A stretch of 41,397 nucleotides of DNA from CAYUKK01 sp964445305 (GCA_964445305.1 CAYUKK010000061.1:1-41397), one strand, 5' to 3'; positions 16,255 to 25,800 are shown, numbered from the stretch's first letter. The notes: generated by a model from the letters alone, not told the origin. Translations and numbers: made by a program.

Positions 16255-16797
16255 ATGAGAGAGTGGACTTTTGACACCAAGAAAATCCAACTCGTTGAGG
16301 GCAACATCGCCCTTCTGGATGTTGAAGCGGTCGTGAACGCGGCCAACAAGAACCTCAAACTCGGCGGTGGCGTGGCCGGAGCTATCCGGACTCATGGCGG
16401 CCCTTCCATCCAGGCCGAATGCGATAGGCTAGGTCCTATCGAGGTGGGCGAGGCGGTCATCACGGGTGGAGGAAATCTTAAAGCGAGGTATGTCATCCAT
16501 ACGGTCGGCCCTGTTTACGGGGAGGGGGACGAGGATGCTAAGCTGGAAAGGGCGACCCTGAGCAGCCTCCGAATCGCCCGAGAAAAGAAAATAAAGAGCA
16601 TCGCCTTCCCGGCCATCAGCACGGGCGTTTTCGGTTTTCCTCTCCCCAGGTGTAGTGAGATCATGCTCCGCACGGCCATGGATTTCTTGAAGAAAAACCC
16701 CCATCCCCAGCAAATCATCTTCTGCCTCTATGGAGGGGAGGCTTTTTCAGAGTTCGAAAGGACCCTAACGCGGCTGGCTCGTGGGACCAGCGAGTGA
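16255..16797 (+). CDS. Macro-domain protein (ADP-ribose / O-acetyl-ADP-ribose hydrolase type)
   Basis: This 180-aa protein is a single macro domain. It has VEGNIALLDVEAVVNAANKN, GGGVAGAIRTHGG, the segment ending IHTVGPVYG, and IAFPAISTGVFGFPL, the loops that bind ADP-ribose in MacroD-type enzymes. Known members deacetylate O-acetyl-ADP-ribose or remove ADP-ribose from proteins; the exact substrate here is unknown. The start is well supported by GAGGAGG (16242-16248) 6 nt before the ATG. It follows the nicotinamidase gene closely. Nicotinamide and O-acetyl-ADP-ribose are the two products of sirtuin deacylation, so a shared role is plausible but inferred. Confidence 0.92.
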   Translation: MREWTFDTKKIQLVEGNIALLDVEAVVNAANKNLKLGGGVAGAIRTHGGPSIQAECDRLGPIEVGEAVITGGGNLKARYVIHTVGPVYGEGDEDAKLERATLSSLRIAREKKIKSIAFPAISTGVFGFPLPRCSEIMLRTAMDFLKKNPHPQQIIFCLYGGEAFSEFERTLTRLARGTSE

Positions 16798-16824
16798 GCT
16801 TCCTCGTTCTCCCTGAGGATAAGG

Positions 16825-17631
16825 CTACCGCCTCTTTTGGCGGCGAAGGAGAAAGAAGCCGCCGAAAAAGAGGAAGGAAAGGAGGACAATCGACGCAGCC
16901 GGCGGGAGATCGAGAGCGACAGCCACAGCCAAGCCAGCGGTTACGGAAACAAAAGCGACGAGCGAGGAAAGCCACAGCGTCTGCTTGAAGTTGGAGGCGA
17001 GTTGAAGGCTGGCCGCAGCCGGGATGATGAGCAGGCCAGTGACAAGGAGAAGGCCAACGACCTTCATCCCCAGGACGACCGTCACCGCTGTTAGGACGGT
17101 GAGGAGAAGGTCAAGACGGTGGGGCTTGATTCCCGAAGCGCGGGCAGCTTCCTTGTCGAAGGTCAAGAACAGGAGGGGGTGATAGTTCGCCAGGATGGAG
17201 CCGATGACTATGGCAGCCAGCAGGAGGGACAGCCAGACTTCGATGGGCTCGATGGCCAGGATGTCTCCAAAAAGATAGCTCATCAAGTCGACGTTGAAAC
17301 TGTGGGCCAGCGAAGCGAGGCCGATGCCGAGGGCCAGGCCAGCTGTGCTGAAAATGCCGATGGCCGTGTCGCCGTGAAGGCCGGCCTTTTCTTTGAGCTT
17401 GACGATGCCCCAGGCCGCGGCGACAGCGGTCAAGAGCGCGACAGCGAGGGGAAGGATGTTCAGGACAAGGCCGAGCGCCACGCCGCCGAAAGTGACATGG
17501 GCGAGGCCATGTCCGATCATCGCGTCTCGTCTGAGGACGACGAAGAGTCCGAGGATGGCACAGGCGATGGCGACAAACACTCCGGCCACAAGGGCTCGTT
17601 GTAAAAAGCCGTAGGCTAACCAGGCGTCCAC
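16825..17631 (-). CDS. znuB: Metal ABC transporter permease (ZnuB family)
   Basis: The 268-aa polytopic membrane protein is the permease of a cluster-9 (zinc/manganese) ABC importer. It begins WLAYGFLQRALVAGVFVAI and contains GLFVVLRRDAMIGHGLAHVT, a tract typical of ZnuB/MntB permeases, with about eight or nine hydrophobic helices. The start is GTG (17629-17631) with an AAGGAG Shine-Dalgarno 6 nt upstream. It lies 172 bp downstream of znuC in the order znuA-znuC-znuB. The basic tail FFLLRRQKRR ends the protein. Zinc as substrate is inferred from the gene set; manganese is possible. Confidence 0.9.
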   Translation of the reverse strand: MDAWLAYGFLQRALVAGVFVAIACAILGLFVVLRRDAMIGHGLAHVTFGGVALGLVLNILPLAVALLTAVAAAWGIVKLKEKAGLHGDTAIGIFSTAGLALGIGLASLAHSFNVDLMSYLFGDILAIEPIEVWLSLLLAAIVIGSILANYHPLLFLTFDKEAARASGIKPHRLDLLLTVLTAVTVVLGMKVVGLLLVTGLLIIPAAASLQLASNFKQTLWLSSLVAFVSVTAGLAVAVALDLPPAASIVLLSFLFFGGFFLLRRQKRR

Positions 17632-17804
17632 TTTTCTCTCCTTACTAATCGACCTGACGCACCCATGGATAGAGTCTGTTTACCCGTCTCCGCATCCCAA
17701 CCTGTCCTTTTATCTTGGCCTGGCATTCGCTCTGTTCATTCACTTCTTACCGATGCTCTCAGCATCTTCCGCTCGGTTGGCTCCCTCACGGTCTGACTGC
17801 AGAC
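17632..17804. other. Gap between znuC and znuB with a small hairpin
   Basis: No gene is recognised in this 173-bp stretch. It contains a perfect 6-bp inverted repeat with a 3-nt loop (GATGCT at 17752-17757, AGCATC at 17761-17766) without a following T-run, and the znuB Shine-Dalgarno. Such a gap is unusual in an otherwise overlapping operon and may adjust znuB expression. Confidence 0.4.
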
Positions 17805-18557
17805 TCAATGGCGGTGGGAAACCAGGTGACCTGAAGCGAGCATGGCCTGGAAAGCTTGGGAGCGGCAGAAATCTTCGTGGGAGCCGTGGTAGATCAACCG
17901 CTGGTTCACGCAAGCGACGCGGTTGACGTGCTTGGTGACGATCCCGATATCGTGGGTCACGAGCACAATAGTTATCTTGCGGTCTTTGTTGAGGTGCTCC
18001 AGCATCTCGTAAAAATGCTCTTGGGTCGCTGCGTCCACCCCGGCGGTGGGCTCGTCAAGGAAAAGGAGCTCGGGCGATGTGACGAGCGCTCTGGCGATGA
18101 AAACGCGCTGCTGCTCGCCTCCGGAGAGCTGGCCGATGGGGCGTTTCTCAAAATCCGTCATGCCGACGCCCGCCAGCGCTGCGCCGATAACCTTCTCCTC
18201 TTCTTTTTTGCTTCTCCAGGGAGGCCGCCTTCTTGAGTAGAGGGCCATGGCCACGACTTCCCGCACCGAAGCAGGAAAAAAAGGGTCGATGTGGGTCACT
18301 TTCTGGGGGACATAGCCTATCTTGTCCCAGTCATCGAATTGTTCGACCGGCAACCCCATCATCAAAACTTTTCCCGACGAAGGCTTGAGCAAGCCGAGGA
18401 TGATTTTGATGAGGGTTGTCTTGCCTGACCCGTTGGGACCGAGCAGAGCCAAGAAGTCACCCCGGGAAATGGACAGGCTGACGTCCTCGAGAACGGGCGG
18501 ACCGTCGTAACGGAAAGAGACGCTCTCGACGCGGACAAGCTCCTCTCTTTTACTCAC
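17805..18557 (-). CDS. znuC: Metal ABC transporter ATP-binding protein (ZnuC family)
   Basis: The ATPase subunit of the metal importer, 250 aa from the chosen start. Walker A is LLGPNGSGKTTLIK (about residue 37), the Q-loop is IGYVPQK, the ABC signature is LSGGEQQRVFIARAL (about 142), Walker B is LLFLDEPTAGVD, and the H-loop is LVTHD. GTG at 18555-18557 is chosen because it follows GGAAAGGA at a suitable distance and overlaps the znuA stop by 8 bp. A longer in-frame extension would run into znuA. It should associate with ZnuB and receive metal from ZnuA. Confidence 0.93.
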   Translation of the reverse strand: MSKREELVRVESVSFRYDGPPVLEDVSLSISRGDFLALLGPNGSGKTTLIKIILGLLKPSSGKVLMMGLPVEQFDDWDKIGYVPQKVTHIDPFFPASVREVVAMALYSRRRPPWRSKKEEEKVIGAALAGVGMTDFEKRPIGQLSGGEQQRVFIARALVTSPELLFLDEPTAGVDAATQEHFYEMLEHLNKDRKITIVLVTHDIGIVTKHVNRVACVNQRLIYHGSHEDFCRSQAFQAMLASGHLVSHRH

Positions 18558-19641
18558 AGCCAAGTCCTTTCCGAATCGCCTTGAGGTTTTCCTCCATGAT
18601 ATCAAAGAAAGTCGCCCTTGAGGAGAGCTGTTTTCGCGTCGGGCTTGCGCCGGGGTTAAGGACAAGTATCTTGGCGCCTATTTCCCGGGCCAGGGTGCGA
18701 CCCAGGCGCGGGCTTGCGTTGGCCTCGACGAAAATGGCCATGACTCCAAGCTCTTTGGCTATCTTAACAGCGGCCATCAGCTGACCAGCCGTCGGCTCCG
18801 CGTCGGGGCTCAAGCCGTAGAGAGCAATCTGATCGAGGCCGTAGCGTCGGGTCAGGTATCCGAAGGCAGCGTGGCCAGCGATGAGGAGCACCCGATGTCG
18901 GCAAACGGCGAGGGTTGTCTTGAATTTTCTGTCGAGCTCGCTGAGCCTGGCGTTATAGGATGCGGCGTTGGCCTCATAGAGCGGACGAGCGGAGGGGTCC
19001 ATCTCGCTCAGAGCTTGGGCGATTTGCTGGACAACGTGCTGGGCCAGAGTGAAGTCAAGCCAGATGTGGGGGTCACGAGCAGGGACCGCGTGGGGCTCAT
19101 GGGCTTTACTCTTTTCAAGTGCTTCGCCTCCACCTTTTTCTTTCATAAGGGGTAGAGAATCGGCCGCAGCCAGAACCCTCGGGCCTGGAGGCGGAAGGCT
19201 GCGGAGGATATCCCCAACCCAGGGCTCAAGGCCGGCGCCGATGAGGATGAGGAGACGGGCCTGGTGGAGGCGACGGATGTCACTGGATCGGGGCTGCCAG
19301 GTATGGACTCCAGCGCCCGGAGGAAGGAGGAGGCTTACCTCCCCTCTTTCGCCGGCGACAGCCCGGGCGAACTCTTGAAGAGGGAAGATGGTGGTGACGA
19401 TGGAAATCTTTGAGCTGGCGGAATGCGAGGTGTGGTCAAGAGGCCAGGAATAAAAAGCTGCAGCTGATGTCAATATTGATGGGAGTATCGTTTTTGGCGA
19501 CACTGACGATGGCGATAACAATGAAAATGAAGAAGACGATGATGAATGGGGACGGAATTGCTTCAGGGAGGGCGAACGCCAGGTCGAAAGAAAGGGGCAA
19601 AGGATGCTCCGAATCAGGATAGCACTAAGGAGGATGGCCAT
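18550..19641 (-). CDS. znuA: Metal ABC transporter substrate-binding protein (ZnuA family), N-terminus uncertain
   Basis: Periplasmic metal-binding component of the importer. The recognisable domain runs from ISIVTTIFPLQEFARAVAG to the C-terminus. Metal ligands are visible in GAGVHTWQP, RDPHIWLD (after a short His-containing loop KAHEPHAVP), AGHAAFGYL and FVEANASPR. Roughly 78 residues before this domain are Ser/Pro-rich and do not form a normal signal peptide. Another minus-strand frame over 19492-19560 encodes a very hydrophobic stretch (FIIVFFIFIVIAIVSVA), so a frameshift joining a signal peptide to the mature domain is possible. Starts at 19641 or 19830 are alternatives; neither has a clear Shine-Dalgarno. 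The znuC start overlaps its stop by 8 bp. Confidence 0.8.
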   Translation of the reverse strand: MAILLSAILIRSILCPFLSTWRSPSLKQFRPHSSSSSSFSLLSPSSVSPKTILPSILTSAAAFYSWPLDHTSHSASSKISIVTTIFPLQEFARAVAGERGEVSLLLPPGAGVHTWQPRSSDIRRLHQARLLILIGAGLEPWVGDILRSLPPPGPRVLAAADSLPLMKEKGGGEALEKSKAHEPHAVPARDPHIWLDFTLAQHVVQQIAQALSEMDPSARPLYEANAASYNARLSELDRKFKTTLAVCRHRVLLIAGHAAFGYLTRRYGLDQIALYGLSPDAEPTAGQLMAAVKIAKELGVMAIFVEANASPRLGRTLAREIGAKILVLNPGASPTRKQLSSRATFFDIMEENLKAIRKGLGCE

Positions 19642-19858
19642 GGGCGCAAGAACAGTATGGGGAGCTTCTCGTGGAGCGGACATTCGGGGCGGAGAAGGCG
19701 GACGAGACGGTTGCACTCTTTCTTGGCTTTGGATGGCGGAGCGGCAGGTTAGGGGGCCAAGGGCGGAGGGTGGAGGAAGGTTGACCCCTGACTTGCCTCC
19801 GGATTCTCTTCGTCTTTTGGTCTTGCTCATCCGCTCAAGATTAAGCCTCGACCTTTGA

Positions 19859-21025
19859 TCAAGCGGGGGGCAGACGCTCGACCGAGGCTCCCTCTCCGAC
19901 CTGGACTTCGGTAAACTGCATAGGGATGAACCCCTTTGTCCTCGTTCCGGATAAGAGCTTCTCCTGAAAAGCTGAAACTCTTTTCTTCTGAATGAGGGCA
20001 ATGGCCGAGCCACCAAAACCCGCGCCGACGAGCCGGGCGCCGAGGCAGCCGGAAAAGCCCCGGGCTATCTCATAGATGAAATCGAGTTCAGGGCAAGAAA
20101 CCTCATAGTCATCGCGTAAGCTTTCGTGGGAGGCAAAGAGGAGCTGGCCGAGGGACTGGAAATCGTCTCTGGAGAGCGCTTCGACAGAGGCAAGGACGCG
20201 AGCGTTTTCGCTGATGACGTGCCGGGCGCGGCGGTAAGACGTGGCGTCGATCATCGGCCGCACCTTGTCGAGTGCCTCGAGAGTCGCTTTTTTATAAGAG
20301 GGGATGCCGATTCTCCGAAGGCCGGCCAGGGCGGACTGGGCTTCTTGACGTCTTCGGTTGTACTCTGAAGAAGCGAGCTTACGACGGACACGCGTGTCGC
20401 AGACGAGAATTTCCAGCCCGCTCGGCTCGAGGTTGAGCGGGATGGACTTAAAATGGAGAGTCTCACAGTCAAGGAAGAGGGCGCTTCTTGGCTGCGCAAA
20501 AATGGCTATGAACTGGTCCATGATTCCGCACTTGACACCGGCGAACTCGTGCTCGGCTTTCTGGGCAAGCAAAGCCAGCCTTTGGGGGGTGATGGACAAA
20601 CCAAAAAGCTCGCTCAGGCCCTTGATGATGCTGATTTCGAGTGCGGCCGAAGAGCTAAGGCCAGATTCGAGAGGGACATCCCCCCAGATAAGGATGTCTG
20701 CGCCGCCAAGGATGGCCCCCTCTTGTTGGAGAACCGAGAAGATACCACGAACATAATTGGCCCACTTGAGGGTGGCGTCGTGTTCTATGTTTTCCAGTGA
20801 AAAAATGTCCATCTGTTCAAAATTTTTGGCCCAGACCCGAACTTCGTGATTGGGACGGCGCGAAAGAAAGCAATAATTGCGAAGATGGATGGCTGCGGGC
20901 AGAACATAGCCGCCGTTGTAATCGGTATGTTCACCGATAAGGTTAATTCTCCCCGGAGCAGAGGCGAGAACTTCAGGAGTCGAGCCGAAAATCTTGAAGA
21001 AGAGCTGTTGTTCGGATGGCCACAT
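19859..21025 (-). CDS. galK: Galactokinase
   Basis: GHMP kinase that phosphorylates galactose to galactose-1-phosphate. The 388-aa protein (from 21025) has the galactokinase signature APGRINLIGEHTDYN (residues 23-37), the ATP-binding loop LESGLSSSAALE, CGIMDQFIA, and the C-terminal LVGAGFGGSAIALI. ATG 21025 is chosen because the promoter -10 overlaps the in-frame ATG at 21046 and the -35 overlaps the one at 21073; translation must begin further down, leaving a leader of about 13 nt without an obvious Shine-Dalgarno. No galT, galE or galM is in the window. znuA follows, so they may be co-transcribed. Confidence 0.95.
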   Translation of the reverse strand: MWPSEQQLFFKIFGSTPEVLASAPGRINLIGEHTDYNGGYVLPAAIHLRNYCFLSRRPNHEVRVWAKNFEQMDIFSLENIEHDATLKWANYVRGIFSVLQQEGAILGGADILIWGDVPLESGLSSSAALEISIIKGLSELFGLSITPQRLALLAQKAEHEFAGVKCGIMDQFIAIFAQPRSALFLDCETLHFKSIPLNLEPSGLEILVCDTRVRRKLASSEYNRRRQEAQSALAGLRRIGIPSYKKATLEALDKVRPMIDATSYRRARHVISENARVLASVEALSRDDFQSLGQLLFASHESLRDDYEVSCPELDFIYEIARGFSGCLGARLVGAGFGGSAIALIQKKRVSAFQEKLLSGTRTKGFIPMQFTEVQVGEGASVERLPPA

Positions 21026-21044
21026 GTTAAGCCAACGCACCGCC

Positions 21045-21073
21045 ATTTTATATTGACTATCCCCCCAAATCAA
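21045..21073 (-). promoter_or_regulatory. Promoter of galK (galK-znuACB)
   Basis: On the minus strand TTGATT (21068-21073) and TAAAAT (21045-21050) are separated by exactly 17 bp. Predicted transcription start is near 21038, which places it downstream of two in-frame ATG codons and so defines 21025 as the galK start. Confidence 0.75.
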
Positions 21074-21164
21074 CTCTTAAACGCTTGAAGGGGGAGAGAA
21101 ATTGTGGCATGATTCTCTTCGCTTCAAGCTATGAATTCAGTAACGAGAAATTCAGGAGGTAGGG
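21074..21164. other. Divergent galK/pepD intergenic region
   Basis: This 91-bp gap separates divergent genes. For pepD it has a weak promoter candidate (TTGAAG at 21085-21090, CATGAT at 21108-21113, 17-bp spacer) and a strong Shine-Dalgarno AGGAGGT (21154-21160). No operator palindrome is clear. Confidence 0.4.
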
Positions 21165-22619
21165 ATGCCAGGAATATGGGATGAACTCAAGCCTGCCTTG
21201 CTATGGAAGCATTTTGCTGAGATTTTGAAGCTTCCTCACTGCTCGGGAAACGAAAAGCCGGTGGGCGATTATGTCATCTCCGTCGCTCAGAGATTGGGAC
21301 TGTCCTTCAAGCGAGACAGAGTCGGAAATGTCGTTGTCAGCAAACCCGCCACTCCTGGGCACGAGAAAGCTGGCGGCGTCGTCCTTCAAGGCCATCTCGA
21401 TATGGTTTGCGAGAAAAACTCGGATGTGGCCCATGATTTCTCCCGCGACCCAATCCAGCCCGAAAAGAAAGGCGACTGGATTCAAGCCAAGGGAACGACT
21501 CTCGGCTCGGATAACGGCATTGGTGTCGCTGCCGCCCTGGCCGTTCTCGAGAGCCAGGATTTGGTCCATGGCCCGCTCGAGTGCCTGTTCACTGTTGACG
21601 AGGAAACGGGCCTCACGGGCGCTAACAAACTCCAGAGGGGGTGGCTGTCGGGAAAGATTCTCCTTAACCTGGACAGTGAGGAGGAAGGCGCCTTCACCAT
21701 CGGCTGCTCTGGGGGCGCTGACTCTGAAATTACTCTTCCGCTCGAGCGCAAGAAAGGGGCCCGCGGCGAGCTTTACCGTCTCAAGCTCTTCGGGTTCCGC
21801 GGCGGGCATTCTGGCCTGGATATCCACGCCGGACGTGGAAACGCCATCCGCCTCCTCGCTCGTCTGCTCTGGAGTGCCCAGGAAAAATTTAGGTTCGAGC
21901 TCATCCATTTCGAGGGAGGAAACAAGAGAAACGCCATTCCTCGGGAGGCGTGGGCTGATATTCTCGTCGACCGGGCTGTCATCAAGAAGCTCCGGGCGTT
22001 CCTCCTGAGCCAGTTCGCTGGCATCCAGAACGAATATAAGGCTGTCGAAAAGGAGTCAAGTTTTTCTATGGACAGAATCGAATCCTCAGAAGCCCAGCCG
22101 ATGACCGCTTTCTGCCAAAAAAACCTCCTTCGCCTCCTCCTCGCGCTCCCCCACGGCGTCGCCTCCATGCACCCTGAAATCGCTGGCTTGGTGGAAACAT
22201 CGACCAACCTGGCCATTATCCGCTGCGAAAGGAAAAAAGCTCAGGTCATTTGCAGCAGCCGGAGTTCGGTGGCCACCGCCCTTGCCTTTGTCCGTCAGAT
22301 CATCAAGGCCACGGCCGAGCTCGCTGGCGCCCGCGTCGCCCAACCGGCCGGCTATCCAGGTTGGGAGCCGAATCTTCAGTCGGAGCTACTTCGTAAGCTC
22401 ATCGAGGTCTACAAGAAAGTTTTCAACAGGGAGCCAGCGGTTAAAGCCGTTCATGCCGGCCTCGAGTGCGGCATCATCGGCGAGAAATTCCCCGGCATGG
22501 ACATGATTTCTTTCGGACCAACCATCCAAAATCCCCACTCGCCGGAAGAGCGAGTCCACGTCGGATCCGTCGAAAACTTCTGGAAATTCCTGACGGCAGC
22601 CCTCGAATCCCTGGCTTAA
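21165..22619 (+). CDS. pepD: Aminoacyl-histidine dipeptidase (M20 family, PepD)
   Basis: Cytoplasmic zinc dipeptidase that cleaves Xaa-His and other dipeptides. The 484-aa length is typical. Metal and catalytic residues appear in VVLQGHLDMVCEKN (His/Asp, about residue 78), TLGSDNGIGVAAALAVLE (Asp), VDEETGLTGA (Glu) and the C-terminal HAGLECG. The dimerisation lid contains FRGGHSGLDIHAGRGNA. AGGAGGT precedes the ATG by 4 nt. With ftcd elsewhere in the window it would release histidine that FTCD-dependent catabolism could use, though that link is inferred. Confidence 0.95.
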   Translation: MPGIWDELKPALLWKHFAEILKLPHCSGNEKPVGDYVISVAQRLGLSFKRDRVGNVVVSKPATPGHEKAGGVVLQGHLDMVCEKNSDVAHDFSRDPIQPEKKGDWIQAKGTTLGSDNGIGVAAALAVLESQDLVHGPLECLFTVDEETGLTGANKLQRGWLSGKILLNLDSEEEGAFTIGCSGGADSEITLPLERKKGARGELYRLKLFGFRGGHSGLDIHAGRGNAIRLLARLLWSAQEKFRFELIHFEGGNKRNAIPREAWADILVDRAVIKKLRAFLLSQFAGIQNEYKAVEKESSFSMDRIESSEAQPMTAFCQKNLLRLLLALPHGVASMHPEIAGLVETSTNLAIIRCERKKAQVICSSRSSVATALAFVRQIIKATAELAGARVAQPAGYPGWEPNLQSELLRKLIEVYKKVFNREPAVKAVHAGLECGIIGEKFPGMDMISFGPTIQNPHSPEERVHVGSVENFWKFLTAALESLA

Positions 22620-22817
22620 AAAAAATTTTCATATCTTGGAGGAGTACAAATTTTTAGTGAGGGGGCAACTTTCGACCTTGAATCGCGATTTTTAGCTCCA
22701 AAAATGCTCATTTAGGGGCCAAAATTTGCCCAAAAATATTTATATCTATAAGATAATTATTAGGTTATCATGGTCCGACCCCAAAAGGAAAACCGACAAA
22801 AGGAAAAAGGATAGAAA
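22620..22817. other. A/T-rich intergenic region upstream of the macroglobulin gene
   Basis: No gene is seen in this 198-bp gap, which is far richer in A+T than its neighbours. It holds the promoter at 22726-22754 and several short A/T palindromes (for example ATAATTAT at 22753-22760). No rho-independent terminator for pepD is evident. Confidence 0.55.
22726..22754 (+). promoter_or_regulatory. Promoter of the alpha-2-macroglobulin-pbpC operon
   Basis: TTGCCC (22726-22731) and TAAGAT (22749-22754) are separated by 17 bp of A/T-rich sequence. The predicted start near 22761 gives a leader of about 57 nt with an AAGGA-type Shine-Dalgarno before the ATG. Confidence 0.6.
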
Positions 22818-25800
22818 ATGCGAAAAAATCGTTTCCTCTCCGTATGTCTTGTGGCTTTAGCAACGGCAGCTTTCTTCCCATCGGCGGGTGGATGCCGAAG
22901 GGAAAAGAGGTCGCTTGAGGAGGCGGCTGTGGAAAAACTGCATGAAATCGATAAAATCGATAGGAATACTCAAGAGATTTCCTCTGGGAAACTCCGCATT
23001 TTGAGCGCTACACCCTCCGGCCGAACGACCTCTCCTCACGAAGCGGAGACTGTCGTTGTTATATTCGACCGGCCCGTCGTCCCTCTTCAGGCCTCTGATA
23101 CGGCTGAAGCTTCTTCTCACACTTCTCCTTTCGCTCAGCCTGTCCTCAAATTCGACCCGCCAACCGATGGCCGATACCGCTGGGTGGGGACGCGCGCCCT
23201 CGCCTTCACTCCCGCCCAGCGTTTCCCCTTCGCCACGGAAATCAAAGTCATGCTCCCGGCCGGCCTTACGGCCGTCGACGGCAGCCGTCTCGACGAGGAT
23301 TTCAGGTGGACTTTCACAACCATCGTGCCCCGCCTCGTCCGCCATTTCCCGTCCCACGGCCAGCGCTGGCTTCGTCTCGACATCCAAGTCCTTCTCATAT
23401 TCAACCAACCCATGGATAAGGAGCGAGCTTCGCCCTTCATCTCCTGGCTGGCTTCCTCGCCATCACCCTTGTCACGGGAAGCCCTAACAGAAAAGAATAA
23501 AGAAGCCACACCCCAGCCGAAAACCCAGAATGAGGTCGGAGAATCGATTTCCTGCGGCCGCAGCCTCTCCTTTGAGGTCAGTCATCCCGATCCAGAAAGG
23601 CTTAAAGACGCGGGCATTGAACTTCCGTCCGACCATGCCCTTCTCCTCACTCTGTCCCGGGGCGAAAAGCTCGTTCCCGGCACAGCCTGCCACGTCATCC
23701 TCAAAAAGGGCCTCCCTGGAGGGGAAGGTTTTGTGGGCATGGACAAGGATTATTCGTTTAGCTTCGAAACTTTCGGCTCCTTCAGGTTCGAGGGCCTCAT
23801 TGACCCGAAATTGCCCGGCGAGTCTCCTCGCTCCAGGAAGATAAGGCCGCTCTCCTCCACTCCACCCATGCCCTTCTCCCCTTCCCGGCCACTTTCGCCC
23901 GACGAATCCCTCCAGCTCAAGTTCACTAACCCGGTCGCTTATAAAGAACTCGTCTCCCGCATGGAGTTCGAGCCTCCCGTCGAAATCCCCGACTACTACG
24001 CCTCATGGGATTACAGCCATGATGTTCTCTACCTTTCACTTCCTCTCGTCCCCGAAACAGCCTATACTCTCCGCCTTCCGGCTGACCTGACCGATGAGTT
24101 CGGAAACAAGCTTGGCCAGCCTGTTTCTGTGCGCTTCCGGACTGGTTCTTTTGCGCCATCCGTCTCGATGACGACCGGCCATGGTGTTATCGAGGCCTAC
24201 GCTGTTCCCACTCCAAGTTATCCAATCCAGGCTATTAATCAGACGAGCATTCTCGTCCAAGCGGCCCGCCTTTCCAGCGATGCCGTCATTCCGCTCCTCC
24301 GTCAACCCAAGCTTTTCTGGTCAAACGAGAAATTCACCGGACTGGCCAACTTTTTCCAGCTCGAAAAAACCGTACGCCTCTCCCTTCCGCGCAACCAACG
24401 TCGCACTGTCCCCATCGACCTCTCCGAACTCTTCTCCCCTCTTTCGCGCCACGGTCTTATCTTCCTTCAAGTCGATACCAACATCCAGGAGGCGAAATGG
24501 GATCGCTACCTTAAAGTCTTCCTTCAGGTCACCGAGCTGGGCATCAGCGCCAAGTTTTCGGCTGAAAACAATGTCATCTGGGTTACGGAGCTCAAGACAG
24601 GCCTTCCTGTCTCGGGCGCCGCTCTGGAACTCCGCGACGACTCCAACAGGATCAGGTGGCAAGGCCAGACCGATGCCAGCGGCAAGGCTGAAACGCCGGG
24701 CTGGAAAAAGCTCGGCATCACCGCCGGCCAGAACGAATATTCCGAACCACGCCAGTGGGTCTTCGCCAGCCGGGGCGATGACATCGCCTTTACCTCATCC
24801 GAATGGGGCACAGGCCTTGACCCCTACCGATTTAGGATTGCCTATGACTGGCTTCCCGAGCCGGTTACCTTCCAGGGATATTTGTTTACCGAGCGTGGCA
24901 TCTACCGCGCTGGAGAGAGAGTTCACATCAAGGGGATTATTAGAGAAAAAATAAAGGGGGAGTGGACGATTCCCGCTCGGACCACGTCGTCTTCTCCTTC
25001 TCCTTCTCCTTCTCCTTCTCCTTCTCCTGGCATCTCCCTTGACTTCGCCATAACCGACCCTTTCGGCAAGGTTGTCTTCAAAGGGCCTGTTTCTCTTGAC
25101 GAATTTGGCTCTTTTGACCTCGACCTCACCACCGCCGAAGACTGTTCTCTCGGGTTTTATCAAATCAACGCCGTCCTTCCTTCCCGACGACCCGGCGTCC
25201 AAACTCCTGAGGCCACTTTCTCCGGCTCCTTCCGCGTCGAAGCTTTTCGGCCGGCCGAATTCGAGGTCCACCTCAGGGCCGCTGCGGAAAGCTTCGTCTT
25301 CGGCCGAGATTACGAGGCGGAAATCCGGGCCAACTATCTTTTCGGTGGGGCTATGGCCGGTCAGGACGTTTCCTGGACACTTCGACTCAACCGGACATTT
25401 TTTTCGCCGCCCGGTCATCTTGGTTATATTTTCGGGAACGCACTCGACTGGAGTGAAGAGGAAGTCGAACCGTCGGCAAGCCGGCTTCTCGCCTCAGGTC
25501 AGGCCCAGCTCGATGCTGAGGGAAAGCTTTCCATAAAATGCCCGCTCCTGGCCGAAAAAGAGAAGGATTCTGTCCTTGCTACCCTCGAAGCGACAGTGAC
25601 GAGCTCGAGCCGCAAGGCCATATCCAACCGGATCCAGAGCCTCGTTCACCGCGGCGAGTTCTACATCGGGCTCAAGCCCTCAACCTCCTTCCTCCGCAAG
25701 GGCGATCCTCTGACCGTTGACGTCATCGCTGCCTCGGCCGATGGCCAGCTCTTGCCGGACCGAAAAATCGCTGTCAAGCTCGTTCGCCGCGAATGGCGCT

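Noticed and set aside
19410..19622. Small plus-strand open frame opposite znuA
   Set aside because: Its Met/Lys-rich translation has no family resemblance and no ribosome-binding site was noted; it is probably a shadow of the minus-strand composition.
21046..21073. Longer galK starts at 21073 and 21046
   Set aside because: Both ATG codons lie within the promoter boxes and would not be transcribed from it.
23801..23816. A 16-bp match (TTGACCCGAAATTGCC) to sequence at 15549-15564, overlapping repeat copy B
   Set aside because: It lies inside the macroglobulin coding region, covers only one end of the 35-bp element, and one 16-bp match is expected by chance in a window of this size.
24992..25027. 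Phase-variation switch at the TTCTCC repeat
   Set aside because: The unit is 6 bp, so changes in copy number keep the reading frame and cannot switch the gene off.
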